The position numbers were made by a program, and so were the translations under genes. This document shows, one piece after another, positions 42,824 to 50,002 of a stretch of DNA of 64,000 nucleotides (within the stretch, counting starts at the first letter, position 1; every line of letters starts with the position of its first letter). The notes beneath the pieces were generated by a model. The model had not been told where the DNA came from, did not search any database, and saw only the letters and a list, made by a program, of their open reading frames with translations. Source of the DNA: Mucilaginibacter sp. L3T2-6 (GTDB lineage: Bacteria > Bacteroidota > Bacteroidia > Sphingobacteriales > Sphingobacteriaceae). Location of the stretch: the NCBI RefSeq assembly GCF_030519355.1, contig NZ_JAUMKC010000003.1, forward strand, positions 277,626 through 341,625. Reading direction: 5' to 3'.

Positions 42824-43953
42824 ATGGTTTTGTAAAAGGCGTTTATTATGATTTCTTAAACAGGATTACCAAACTGATTAAGACCTTGCACGGTCCTGAA
42901 ATACACCAGGACGTTGATAAAAATTTCCTGCAAAAAACTGCTGAAATGCTTTCTGATTTACATGGCGAGGTCAAAGAAATTATTGACTCTGGGGATCTTG
43001 ATGTTCCTAAACTTTCCAAATACTATGTAAGTCAGTTCAATACTTTCCATGAAAGGCTGCTCAACATTGAGTTATTCCGCTTTTTAGTCATCATCAATTT
43101 TGGTGAGCCAGAGATCTATTTTCGAAAAAAGATAAAAAGGATATACAAGGAAATTAATTGCTTTCAGGTGCCGCCTATCATTACCACCATCAGTAATTCT
43201 GAAAATTATTTTTGGGCGCTGCCTAATTACGACATTATTGCTGTACCAAGCGGAGAAGAAAAAAGTTTGCTAAACATGCCTGACTTGTTTCACGAGATTG
43301 GCCACCTTATCTACTTTCAGTATGAACTCTTTTTAAAAGGAAAGATCGAACAAACACTAAAAGGCTTTTATGATCAGCAGATCGTTAATGTAGATCTGGA
43401 AGACCGGAATCCGGAGCTCAAAGCATTTTACCGAGAAAAATATATCAGATGGATCAACGCATGGATTATGGAATTTTGCTGCGATATGATCGCGACCTAC
43501 CTGGTAGGGCCAGCCTATGGCTGGAGCAATTTTAAATTAGCTACCGTTGGCCTTAATAAAAACAAAACTTATAAAGATACCCCAAGTCATCCCAGCGATG
43601 AAGCCAGAATGAGGGCGATATTAACCATGTTGCAAAAAACGGGATATCTAACTGAAGCCAGCCAGATCAAACGCTCCTGGGATGAGTTTCTTAACGCCGC
43701 CAATAAACCAGTACCTTCTAACTATGATGAGATTTTCCCTGACGATGTCATTGGAACTTTAGCTGATAGTATTATCAGTGGATGCGTTGCCATCGATCTA
43801 AGAAGCTATGCTGAGCAAATTACAGAACATGCCGAACCCATCTCACATATTCTGAATATGGCCTGGGACAACATTATGGCTAAACCATTCCAATTTGAAG
43901 CTTGGGAAAAAAATGTGATTGAGGGTATCAGGACGCGTGTCGAAAATGTCTAA
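42820..43953 (+). CDS. HEXXH metalloprotease of the Argonaute operon
   Basis: A 377-residue soluble protein with a zinc-protease motif, H158-E159-I-G-H162 in NMPDLFHEIGHLIYFQYEL. A candidate third ligand is E218 in WIMEFCCDMIATY (ExxxD pattern), which puts it in the gluzincin class. A further segment, PSHPSDEARMRAIL, resembles the conserved His/Pro region of M48-type peptidases. The N-terminal 110 residues are helical and could sense or bind a partner. It overlaps the preceding gene by four bases. Its target is unknown; candidates are the 38434 protein, the sigma factor or the small HTH protein. The motif is clear; the role is inference. Confidence 0.8.
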   Translation: MNGFVKGVYYDFLNRITKLIKTLHGPEIHQDVDKNFLQKTAEMLSDLHGEVKEIIDSGDLDVPKLSKYYVSQFNTFHERLLNIELFRFLVIINFGEPEIYFRKKIKRIYKEINCFQVPPIITTISNSENYFWALPNYDIIAVPSGEEKSLLNMPDLFHEIGHLIYFQYELFLKGKIEQTLKGFYDQQIVNVDLEDRNPELKAFYREKYIRWINAWIMEFCCDMIATYLVGPAYGWSNFKLATVGLNKNKTYKDTPSHPSDEARMRAILTMLQKTGYLTEASQIKRSWDEFLNAANKPVPSNYDEIFPDDVIGTLADSIISGCVAIDLRSYAEQITEHAEPISHILNMAWDNIMAKPFQFEAWEKNVIEGIRTRVENV

Positions 43954-43976
43954 CTTTATCCAAACCAATTATTATT

Positions 43977-44228
43977 ATGGCAACCGAGGATCAAATAGTA
44001 AATTATATAAAATCTCTCCCCGAACAACAATGGTACAGCCTGGAAGATATCGGAAAAGGGATGAATATTCCTTATAGCGAAATTCAAAGACTTGTTACAG
44101 AATCAGAAGCGTTCGTTACTTCCATCGGAGATAAAAATGAAACGGTAATCACTTTAAGGGCCACGTTTAGAAAAAACGAGCCTGTTTATAGAAAGATCAT
44201 AGGCGCGTTTAAAAACAGAATTGATTAA
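43977..44228 (+). CDS. Small winged-helix-like protein
   Basis: An 83-residue protein whose first 50 residues (QIVNYIKSLPEQQWYSLEDI, then GKGMNIPYSEIQRLVTES) look like a winged-helix DNA-binding or protein-binding domain. A strand pair (VITLRATFRKNEP) and a basic end (RKIIGAFKNRID) follow. It lies 23 bp after the metalloprotease and 1 bp before the membrane-protein gene. It could be a repressor or a target of the protease. The fold is inferred from the pattern only. Confidence 0.6.
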   Translation: MATEDQIVNYIKSLPEQQWYSLEDIGKGMNIPYSEIQRLVTESEAFVTSIGDKNETVITLRATFRKNEPVYRKIIGAFKNRID

Positions 44229-44229
44229 T

Positions 44230-44520
44230 ATGGAACCAATAGTATTAGGTGCGGTTGGGGGCTTGTTAATTCAATTATTAAGCTTAGCTGAATTAGCTAA
44301 AGTCGCTAAAAGCAGAAGGCCGGACTTTAAAGATTTTATCTATTGGCTACCATATTTTATTAATCCATTCTTTGGGGCAGTTCTTGCCTATGCTTATTTT
44401 GACGGCCAAGACCATGTGAACAAACTATTAGCAATTCATGTTGGTGCTTCTGCACCTCTGATCATTCGAAGCATGATCAGTACTATTCCAACCGGCATCA
44501 AAAACCAATCTGATAAATAG
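44230..44520 (+). CDS. Small membrane protein at the end of the Argonaute operon
   Basis: A 96-residue protein from ATG 44230 (MEPIVLGAVGGLLIQLLSLA). A TTG nine bases upstream overlaps the previous stop and is unlikely. About three hydrophobic segments (residues ~4-20, 38-58, 68-90) are joined by a basic loop (KVAKSRRPDFKDF). The position, one base after the small winged-helix gene, shows that it belongs to the operon. In defence systems a terminal membrane protein often serves as effector or anchor; here that remains a guess. No family recognised. Confidence 0.65.
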   Translation: MEPIVLGAVGGLLIQLLSLAELAKVAKSRRPDFKDFIYWLPYFINPFFGAVLAYAYFDGQDHVNKLLAIHVGASAPLIIRSMISTIPTGIKNQSDK

Positions 44521-44665
44521 CAATTGAATTTATCCTTTTTGATTTTATGTTATAGACCCTTTAGAGGCCGGGGACTTCGACGACTATAAAGGCATTTTTA
44601 AAGGATAAACAAATTTTAATTTCATCTGACATCACATTACTAGCACTTTAACAGGAAATTTTTTT

Positions 44666-44699
44666 CAAAAAAGCCCTGTGTTTATTGATACACAAGGCT
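44666..44699 (-). terminator. Rho-independent terminator of the 44718-44867 gene
   Basis: On the minus strand, arms AGCCTTGTGT and ACACAGGGCT (one G-T pair) are followed by six T residues. It is one of three hairpins with a GCCCTGTGT core found after small genes in this element (also near 45272 and 46343). Confidence 0.85.
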
Positions 44700-44717
44700 A
44701 TACCTGATAGGTCGGTG

Positions 44718-44867
44718 TTATAGTTCGACCACAACTCCGTCCTGGCAGTCGGCAGCTTCCGCCTCGGCCTCTTCCCGGCTATCAAAAACCAAATTATTAC
44801 CGTCCTGATCTGTAACGATGATGGCGTATTCCGGGTCACCATGCGTTTCTATGATAATAAAACTCAT
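44718..44867 (-). CDS. Small acidic hypothetical protein of the mobile element
   Basis: A 49-residue protein from ATG 44867 (MSFIIIETHGDPEYAIIVTD). An upstream in-frame ATG would overlap the next gene's stop. It has a beta-rich pattern and an acidic helix (SREEAEAEAADCQDG). Such short proteins are common next to DUF932 genes in Bacteroidota conjugative elements; the function is unknown. It is followed by a strong terminator. Confidence 0.6.
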   Translation of the reverse strand: MSFIIIETHGDPEYAIIVTDQDGNNLVFDSREEAEAEAADCQDGVVVEL

Positions 44868-44877
44868 GTTGTTTACT

Positions 44878-45255
44878 TTATGGATTAAATAATAGGTCAA
44901 TGGCTAAGTTGATTTTCCGGTTCGGGTTTTCTTTCATAGTGGTATAGACACTAAGGCAGTCTATGACGTAAATAGCTAAGTAGCCGTCAAAAAGCTGGTT
45001 AGCGAACAGACTGCTGCTTTTATTTAGTTTATTGCCGTACTGTTCAATTTTTCGCTCCGTTTCATTAACGAAGGACAGCCAAAAATCAAACTCAAACAGG
45101 CTGCTCTCCCATGTTATACGATGTACATTTTCCCTTTCTTTGAATGACTGGCACATGGTTTTTACAAATTCCAGTAATGCGGGGACTTCGGATGGAAATA
45201 ACTCGTGCAACAGTCGTGCACGTTGTATATTGTTTAGACTTGTTAGTGGTTTCAT
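44878..45255 (-). CDS. Hypothetical protein of the conjugative element
   Basis: A 125-residue, soluble, mostly helical protein (LNNIQRARLLHELFPSEVPA; later QLFDGYLAIYVIDCLSVYTT). No catalytic motif seen. It lies between the 49-residue gene (10 bp) and the DUF932 gene (46 bp, with a hairpin), all on the minus strand in the accessory part of the conjugative element. I recognise the context but not the function. Confidence 0.65.
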   Translation of the reverse strand: MKPLTSLNNIQRARLLHELFPSEVPALLEFVKTMCQSFKERENVHRITWESSLFEFDFWLSFVNETERKIEQYGNKLNKSSSLFANQLFDGYLAIYVIDCLSVYTTMKENPNRKINLAIDLLFNP

Positions 45256-45271
45256 TGTGGTAATAATTTAA

Positions 45272-45300
45272 GGGCAACCCGCTTGGGGTTGCCCTGTGTG
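45272..45300 (-). terminator. Hairpin terminator or attenuator after DUF932 gene
   Basis: A perfect hairpin, GGGCAACCC and GGGTTGCCC, with a five-base loop. It lies between the DUF932 stop and the start of the next minus-strand gene. The following sequence is AT-rich but lacks a solid T-run, so termination may be partial. It is followed by the shared GCCCTGTGT element. Confidence 0.65.
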
Positions 45301-45301
45301 A

Positions 45302-46309
45302 TTAATTTAATTGTAAGGCAGTGTTGCCGTGTTTTGCAAACTCGGCGCAAAGGTCAAAGGCGGTTTGGTTGCGCTGTAACCCTGTGCCTGCCATAATGGA
45401 TTTAAATTTTGCCTCCTCGTTCTTATAATTGCGCACGTTTTGGTAATACCCCGTGATTGAATTATAAAAACCGTACAACGTGCCTTTGGTCGTGGTTTCC
45501 TGTTGGGTAGGTGAGCATAACGAGTACTCAAAAATATTGCTGACCACATTTGTAAACTGGCTTGACAATTCATCATCCTTACCCGCTTTCAGCAATTGGT
45601 AAGTTTCACGGTTCGGCACCATCGCCAGTTGTATGAGGCGTTTTAACTCCGGGTCGGTTATCCTTACCCTTGCCCAACGGTTAAAAATGGCTTCCAGTTC
45701 GGTCGATAGCTGGTTGGTCAGTCCTAACATTTTGTGCGCCGATTTCAGTTTTTCGGCTGCACTGGCGGTATGGCGTATCTTTATTGCGTTATTACAGTTG
45801 TTAAGGGCTGCATTGAGCGTATTGCGACATATTATCCTGACAGGAGTAAAGGCAATAGTAATACTGCCCGTACCGTCATGGCTTGAAGTCAAAAACAAGT
45901 ATTGCTCCACGTAATCCGACTTGCCGACACGGATATGTTCCGGCAGTTTGGCGGTTACATAAACCACAGAACCATACCCGATGCTCCCGGCGGTTTCGTA
46001 CCTGATATTTCCGTGTTCCTGTACGATGCCGTCAAAAAAACCGAAAGCATCGGTATTCTGCACCACCTCGTAATCGCTCCCGATTTTATCTCCTAAAATG
46101 GCTTCAGTATCCGTTCTGAAGGTAAAATAACTATTATCCGAAATGATATTAACCCCGCTTGGCAAGGGGTGTATATTCGGGCGTTTGAGTACCGTAAAAT
46201 CTAAACCCGCTTCCTGTATAGCTTCTGCGCTGCTGCCACATTTAGTAATCGTCTTGCCTAAAACCTGCCAAACCTTGGGTTGGATGATTTGATTATTTAT
46301 AGTTTCCAT
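45302..46309 (-). CDS. DUF932-family (phage/plasmid-like) protein
   Basis: A 335-residue protein with the DUF932 pattern: an N-terminal GLDFTVLKRPNIHPLPSG, the central SHDGTGSITIAFTPVRIICRNTLNAAL, and a helical C-terminus ending CAEFAKHGNTALQLN. Such proteins are widespread in phages, plasmids and conjugative elements. Their activity is unknown; roles in replication or countering host defences have been proposed. It is in the accessory part of the element, 79 bp after 46388-46996, with a terminator between them. Confidence 0.87.
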   Translation of the reverse strand: METINNQIIQPKVWQVLGKTITKCGSSAEAIQEAGLDFTVLKRPNIHPLPSGVNIISDNSYFTFRTDTEAILGDKIGSDYEVVQNTDAFGFFDGIVQEHGNIRYETAGSIGYGSVVYVTAKLPEHIRVGKSDYVEQYLFLTSSHDGTGSITIAFTPVRIICRNTLNAALNNCNNAIKIRHTASAAEKLKSAHKMLGLTNQLSTELEAIFNRWARVRITDPELKRLIQLAMVPNRETYQLLKAGKDDELSSQFTNVVSNIFEYSLCSPTQQETTTKGTLYGFYNSITGYYQNVRNYKNEEAKFKSIMAGTGLQRNQTAFDLCAEFAKHGNTALQLN

Positions 46310-46342
46310 GATGTTTAATTTTTAGTGCATAAATCAAGATTA

Positions 46343-46376
46343 AAAACGCCCTGTGTGCACCTGCACACAAGGCGTT
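46343..46376 (-). terminator. Rho-independent terminator of 46388-46996
   Basis: On the minus strand, AACGCCTTGTGTGCA and TGCACACAGGGCGTT form a long stem (one G-T pair) followed by TTTAA. It separates the Pro/Lys-rich protein gene from the DUF932 gene. Confidence 0.82.
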
Positions 46377-46387
46377 TCTGTTGTTAA

Positions 46388-46996
46388 TTATTGAGGGATA
46401 ACTATACTTGCTTCGATCTCCGCCAGTTTATCTACGCACATATTGTTGACCAGTTGCGCTACTGTCCAGATGATGGTCGGGTTTTTGGTTTCAAACTTCC
46501 TGCGGTTATCATCTTCAATGGTCAGCACGCAACCGTTATAATAGTTGGTGTCGGTGGTATCGGCTTCGTCCCGCAATTCCACTTCAAATTCATCCAAACT
46601 CTTGATGGTTTCCTGCAACTTGTTGCGCTGTTTCGCTTTGCGGTGCATTTCCTCGATGAACTTCAATGTCCCCTCTAAATTCAGCACAACTTTTTTGGGT
46701 TCATCTTTAACAGTAGTGCTATGTGCCGGTTCAGCTTTCGGGGCTTCTGCTTTTGGCTCAACTTTGGGCTGTTGAACCTGCGGAGTTGCGGCATCCTGTT
46801 TAGGCTGCTCGGCTTTCGGCGCTTCCGTTTTCGGTTGCTCCGTTTTGGCTGCGCCGGTTTCTTCCTTTGGCTTTTCGGCTTCGGGCTTTGTATTTTCCTT
46901 ATTAACAGGGTTACCCGCTACAAACTGTTCTTTCTTATCGATTTTGACAATGCTGTTATTAACTGCTTTGCTGTTGTCTTTTACATTGGTATTCAT
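46388..46996 (-). CDS. Pro/Lys/Glu-rich hypothetical protein of the conjugative element
   Basis: A 202-residue protein in two parts. Residues ~35-105 form a low-complexity, unstructured region with PK-rich repeats (EQPKTEAPKAEQPKQDA). Residues ~105-202 form a compact domain (TLKFIEEMHRKAKQRNKLQE and NYYNGCVLTIEDDNRR). No enzyme motif. Similar proteins accompany DUF932 genes in Bacteroidota elements. The function is unknown; the repeats might span or bind a partner. Confidence 0.65.
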   Translation of the reverse strand: MNTNVKDNSKAVNNSIVKIDKKEQFVAGNPVNKENTKPEAEKPKEETGAAKTEQPKTEAPKAEQPKQDAATPQVQQPKVEPKAEAPKAEPAHSTTVKDEPKKVVLNLEGTLKFIEEMHRKAKQRNKLQETIKSLDEFEVELRDEADTTDTNYYNGCVLTIEDDNRRKFETKNPTIIWTVAQLVNNMCVDKLAEIEASIVIPQ

Positions 46997-47547
46997 GATT
47001 TTAATTTTTAAGTGATTAAATAAATGTTGCTTTTGCGACAGGTCGGCGGTCTACATTTGGCAGGTCGGCGGGGCTTTGTTTTTTGGCTCTTTCATACTAA
47101 GGTGCTTCGTTTTTTAAGTCAGCTCGCATAGCGCTCGCTGGCTTTTTATTAAGCACCGCACCTGAACAAGCCGGGCATAACGGCAAGGCTTTGCGGAAAA
47201 AAATACTACCCCGAGCGCAGCGAGGTGGGTGGAGATTTTTTTCCAGCAAACCCGCAGGGCCTGGCCTTGACGATATGTCCCGGCTTATCAGAAATTTGCT
47301 GTATATAAAAGGCCAGCACGCACTTAAAACGGGGAGATTAACGAGCGAAGCTGTAGAAGAAAAGTATGGGCGAGGAACGAGCCTGTACTAAAATGCAGTG
47401 AAGCGGCTGAGTGATAACGAAGCGGCTGGAACTGCTGGGTTAAATTATCGTGTAAATGAGGCGTATTACAGACCTGCGATACTCCATAATAAAATATCAC
47501 AGTCTCATTTTAAGTACCTTTACCGATACCAAAAGAGCATTGATTAT
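46997..47547. other. Gene-free region with inverted repeats (possible oriT or junction)
   Basis: About 550 bp without a convincing gene. A 66-codon frame at 47191-47391 and a GTG-started extension into 47398 have no protein-like character. The stretch contains an inverted repeat, GGTGCTT (47101-47107) with AAGCACC (47151-47157). An AGCTCGC/GCTCGCT-rich inner part lies between the arms, and a GC-rich CCGAGCGCAGCGAGG segment is near 47214. Such structures suit a transfer origin or a recombination junction, but no relaxase gene is beside it. Composition drops to AT-rich near 47460. Confidence 0.45.
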
Positions 47548-48393
47548 ATGACTAAGACACAGATAAATCAGTACTATAAAAATCTTGAACATTTAGTGTC
47601 AAATGATTTTGAAAAGCACCTATTAAAGGCATGTTTGAATAACTTATTGGATGTGGACAATAAGCTTAGATTTAATAATTTTTCGAGCGGGATACGTGAA
47701 CTATCAAGGCACATATTGTCAACCCTGGCACCAGATAATGAGGTGTTAAAGTGTGTGTGGTATAAAGATGAAACCAAAATATCAAGACAAGTAACACGAG
47801 GACAAAAGATAAAATATGCAATTCAGGGTGGGTTAAATGATAAATATATAATTAAGAGAGGCCTTGATATAGAAACATATAAAAAGTCCGTATTGGATGC
47901 TATCAATTTACTGAATAAATACACTCATGTCAACGAAGAATCTTTCGGAATTAGTGATGCAGAAGTATTAAAATTGTCCAATCTGGTGGTCAGCGCGTTC
48001 AGCAATTTTATTAATGGAATAAATGACTGCCGGAACTTAATTATCGTTGAATTAGAAGAGGATATAGATAATGTTTTAATTGAGCATACTATAAAGGAAA
48101 ATATTGACGATATCGATATTTTATCCACCCACCATAATATCGAATACTTACAAATTGACACTATTAAAATTGTCGGTATAACCCACGATATAATAAATGC
48201 GAGTGCAGACGGAAATATTCATGTCCATCAGCAATTTGGCTCCGATGGTGACGTTTCAAGAGGAGATGGTGTAGAATGGGATACTTCGTTTCCATTTAAT
48301 GGAGAAATAGCTATTTCCATAACCTATCCATTATCGAAAGCGGAAATATTAATTAAATCTTTTCATGTAGATACTGATGACTGGTATGAATAA
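47548..48393 (+). CDS. Possible pPIWI-associated nuclease-like protein
   Basis: A 281-residue protein from ATG 47548 (MTKTQINQYYKNLEHLVSND). The open frame extends back to a GTG at 47398, but that part looks non-coding. The segment LRFNNFSSGIRELSRHILST, then LAPDNEVLKCVWYKDET and QVTRGQKIKYAIQGGL, recalls proteins annotated as predicted pPIWI-associating nucleases. I rely on memory of that family and no catalytic set is proven. The C-terminal part is beta-rich. It is strikingly AT-rich and plus-stranded amid minus-strand conjugation genes, so it was inserted as cargo. A defence role is plausible. Confidence 0.5.
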   Translation: MTKTQINQYYKNLEHLVSNDFEKHLLKACLNNLLDVDNKLRFNNFSSGIRELSRHILSTLAPDNEVLKCVWYKDETKISRQVTRGQKIKYAIQGGLNDKYIIKRGLDIETYKKSVLDAINLLNKYTHVNEESFGISDAEVLKLSNLVVSAFSNFINGINDCRNLIIVELEEDIDNVLIEHTIKENIDDIDILSTHHNIEYLQIDTIKIVGITHDIINASADGNIHVHQQFGSDGDVSRGDGVEWDTSFPFNGEIAISITYPLSKAEILIKSFHVDTDDWYE

Positions 48394-48420
48394 ACGGCCT
48401 ATATCAGATATTATTAAATT

Positions 48421-48449
48421 AGAAGGGCTGGATATAATCCAGCCCTTCT
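48421..48449. terminator. Bidirectional terminator
   Basis: Perfect hairpin AGAAGGGCTGGA and TCCAGCCCTTCT with a short loop, between the convergent genes at 47548-48393 and 48472-48651. Confidence 0.82.
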
Positions 48450-48471
48450 GCAATCCTGTGTAAACGCTTAG

Positions 48472-48651
48472 TCAATCAGCTTTATTTTTTAGGTCGGTCA
48501 CTTCCTTACGGATATCTGATGCGGCAACTTTCAGTTGCTGCATGACACCGCGCAAACGCGTGCCTGCTGCCTTATTGCCTTTTTCATAAAATGCGGCCGC
48601 GTCTTTTTCAACAGAAGCTACCAGGTCTTTTAATGCTTGGAATTTTTTCAT
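48472..48651 (-). CDS. Histone H1-like small DNA-binding protein
   Basis: A 59-residue protein from ATG 48651 (MKKFQALKDLVASVEKDAAA) that continues FYEKGNKAAGTRLRGVMQQL and ends TDLKNKAD. It closely fits the short Hc1/histone H1-like proteins of Bacteroidota, which bind DNA through basic helices. In a conjugative element it may compact or silence the element's DNA. It is 63 bp downstream of the 48715-50001 gene on the same strand. Confidence 0.78.
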   Translation of the reverse strand: MKKFQALKDLVASVEKDAAAFYEKGNKAAGTRLRGVMQQLKVAASDIRKEVTDLKNKAD

Positions 48652-48714
48652 CGTTTTTAGATTTAAAGGTTATAAATAAATATATTAATGTTTCCTGAAT
48701 AATAGCGCGTCAAT

Positions 48715-50001
48715 TTAACGGACGCTCATACTTTTGCTTTCTTCCTGTTCCTTTTCTTTGGTTTTGCCCTGGCCTTTACCTTGTGACAGGTCCATCGCCA
48801 TTGCCGGTTTTTCAAACTGCTCACGCCTTTGCCTGATCCCGGCTTCATTATAGAAGTCCAGCTTGCCGTAACGGGGCACCGCTTCGGTTAATACTTTAAC
48901 TTCCTTGTTTTCCTTGTCCAGCGCGGTAACCTGTACGCGGTCGCCGTGGCGCATGGCTTCCATAATTCCTTCCTTTTTTGCCGGGTCAGCCATCTCTTTG
49001 ATGCGGTAATCACTGAGCGTTTTTCCGAGGTCAAAGCCGTAGGTTGGGTGATGGAACTGTTTTAGCTTATAATTGCCGTAATCATCCTTTTTCTGGTCGA
49101 AGTCCAGCCTGATCCAGGCTTTATAGGGTTCGCCGAGGCTTGAGAGCATATTGTCCCGGTAGACCGTCCTGCCCTGAACCATGTTGGCCGCCTGTCTTGC
49201 CGTAAAGCCATTGCCCTCTTTGAGATAAAAAGTCTGTTTAATAGCGGGGCTGAAATAAGCCGAACGGAAGTCTTTGTTGATATAGTTGACTTTGCCGTCT
49301 TCTTTGCTGGCCAGCATTTGTTTGCTTTCGGGGCTCTCTCCCAGGGCCAGTTCGCTGGTGCCTTTTTGCTTTTTGAAAAATTCGATGGCCTCGTTCGGAC
49401 TGTCGAATGCTTTTACCAGCGGTTTCTCCTTATTCTCTTTGTTCTCGGTCAGTACCATGTAGTGCTGGTTATCTATGGTCGGTGGCACCTTACCTGCGGT
49501 AGCATCGAACTTATTGAAATTATAAAAGTCTGATTGTCCTGATTTGCGGAAATGGAGCGTCATGTCTACCAGTCCTTTATCACCGGGGAACTGGTCTTTC
49601 AACGTAAAGTACCCCGGCAATTGTCGCATGTTCTTCTCCAGCTCATCGGCTACTTTAGGATTAAAGCCTAAGTCTTTGACCTCTTTTTTAAGGTCTTCCA
49701 GATTGTTTAAATTCATTTCGTGTTTGTTTATAGTTAATAGATTTGCCTGTTTAATTTCTTCCAGTAGTTGATCAGTATGCCGGTAGTAAACCGGATATTC
49801 CTCGACACCGGGTAAATATCCAAAGCCGGCTTTGGCTTCCCAATGATCCAGCGCTGCGCCAAGCGTATCGAAAAAATCGAGCTGATGCGGCTGTAATGCC
49901 ATTTCCTGCCGGATTTCAAATACGACATAGGAAAGCCCGACATCCTGCGCATCTTCGAGCAGGCTGATGATCGCTTGTGCGTGCCTTGTTTCCAGGTTCA
50001 T
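48715..50001 (-). CDS. Conjugative-element protein with fused N-terminal domain
   Basis: A 428-residue soluble protein. Residues ~95-380 match a family repeatedly seen in Bacteroidota conjugative elements (a start-like MNLNNLEDLKKEVKDLGFNP; TLHFRKSGQSDFYNFNKFDA; AANMVQGRTVYRDNMLSSLG). Residues 1-94 are an additional helical domain (RHAQAIISLLEDAQDVGLSY) that often occurs as a separate small protein. The tail is Lys/Glu/Gln-rich. It shares features with DUF3945-type proteins, but I cannot assign activity. It begins 1 bp after traM, where traN is expected. Confidence 0.7.
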   Translation of the reverse strand: MNLETRHAQAIISLLEDAQDVGLSYVVFEIRQEMALQPHQLDFFDTLGAALDHWEAKAGFGYLPGVEEYPVYYRHTDQLLEEIKQANLLTINKHEMNLNNLEDLKKEVKDLGFNPKVADELEKNMRQLPGYFTLKDQFPGDKGLVDMTLHFRKSGQSDFYNFNKFDATAGKVPPTIDNQHYMVLTENKENKEKPLVKAFDSPNEAIEFFKKQKGTSELALGESPESKQMLASKEDGKVNYINKDFRSAYFSPAIKQTFYLKEGNGFTARQAANMVQGRTVYRDNMLSSLGEPYKAWIRLDFDQKKDDYGNYKLKQFHHPTYGFDLGKTLSDYRIKEMADPAKKEGIMEAMRHGDRVQVTALDKENKEVKVLTEAVPRYGKLDFYNEAGIRQRREQFEKPAMAMDLSQGKGQGKTKEKEQEESKSMSVR

Positions 50002-50002
50002 A

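Noticed and set aside
47191..47547. Frames at 47191-47391 and the GTG-started extension of the 47548 gene
   Set aside because: They cross the inverted-repeat region, have biased low-complexity composition, and do not resemble protein. ATG 47548 gives a natural start.
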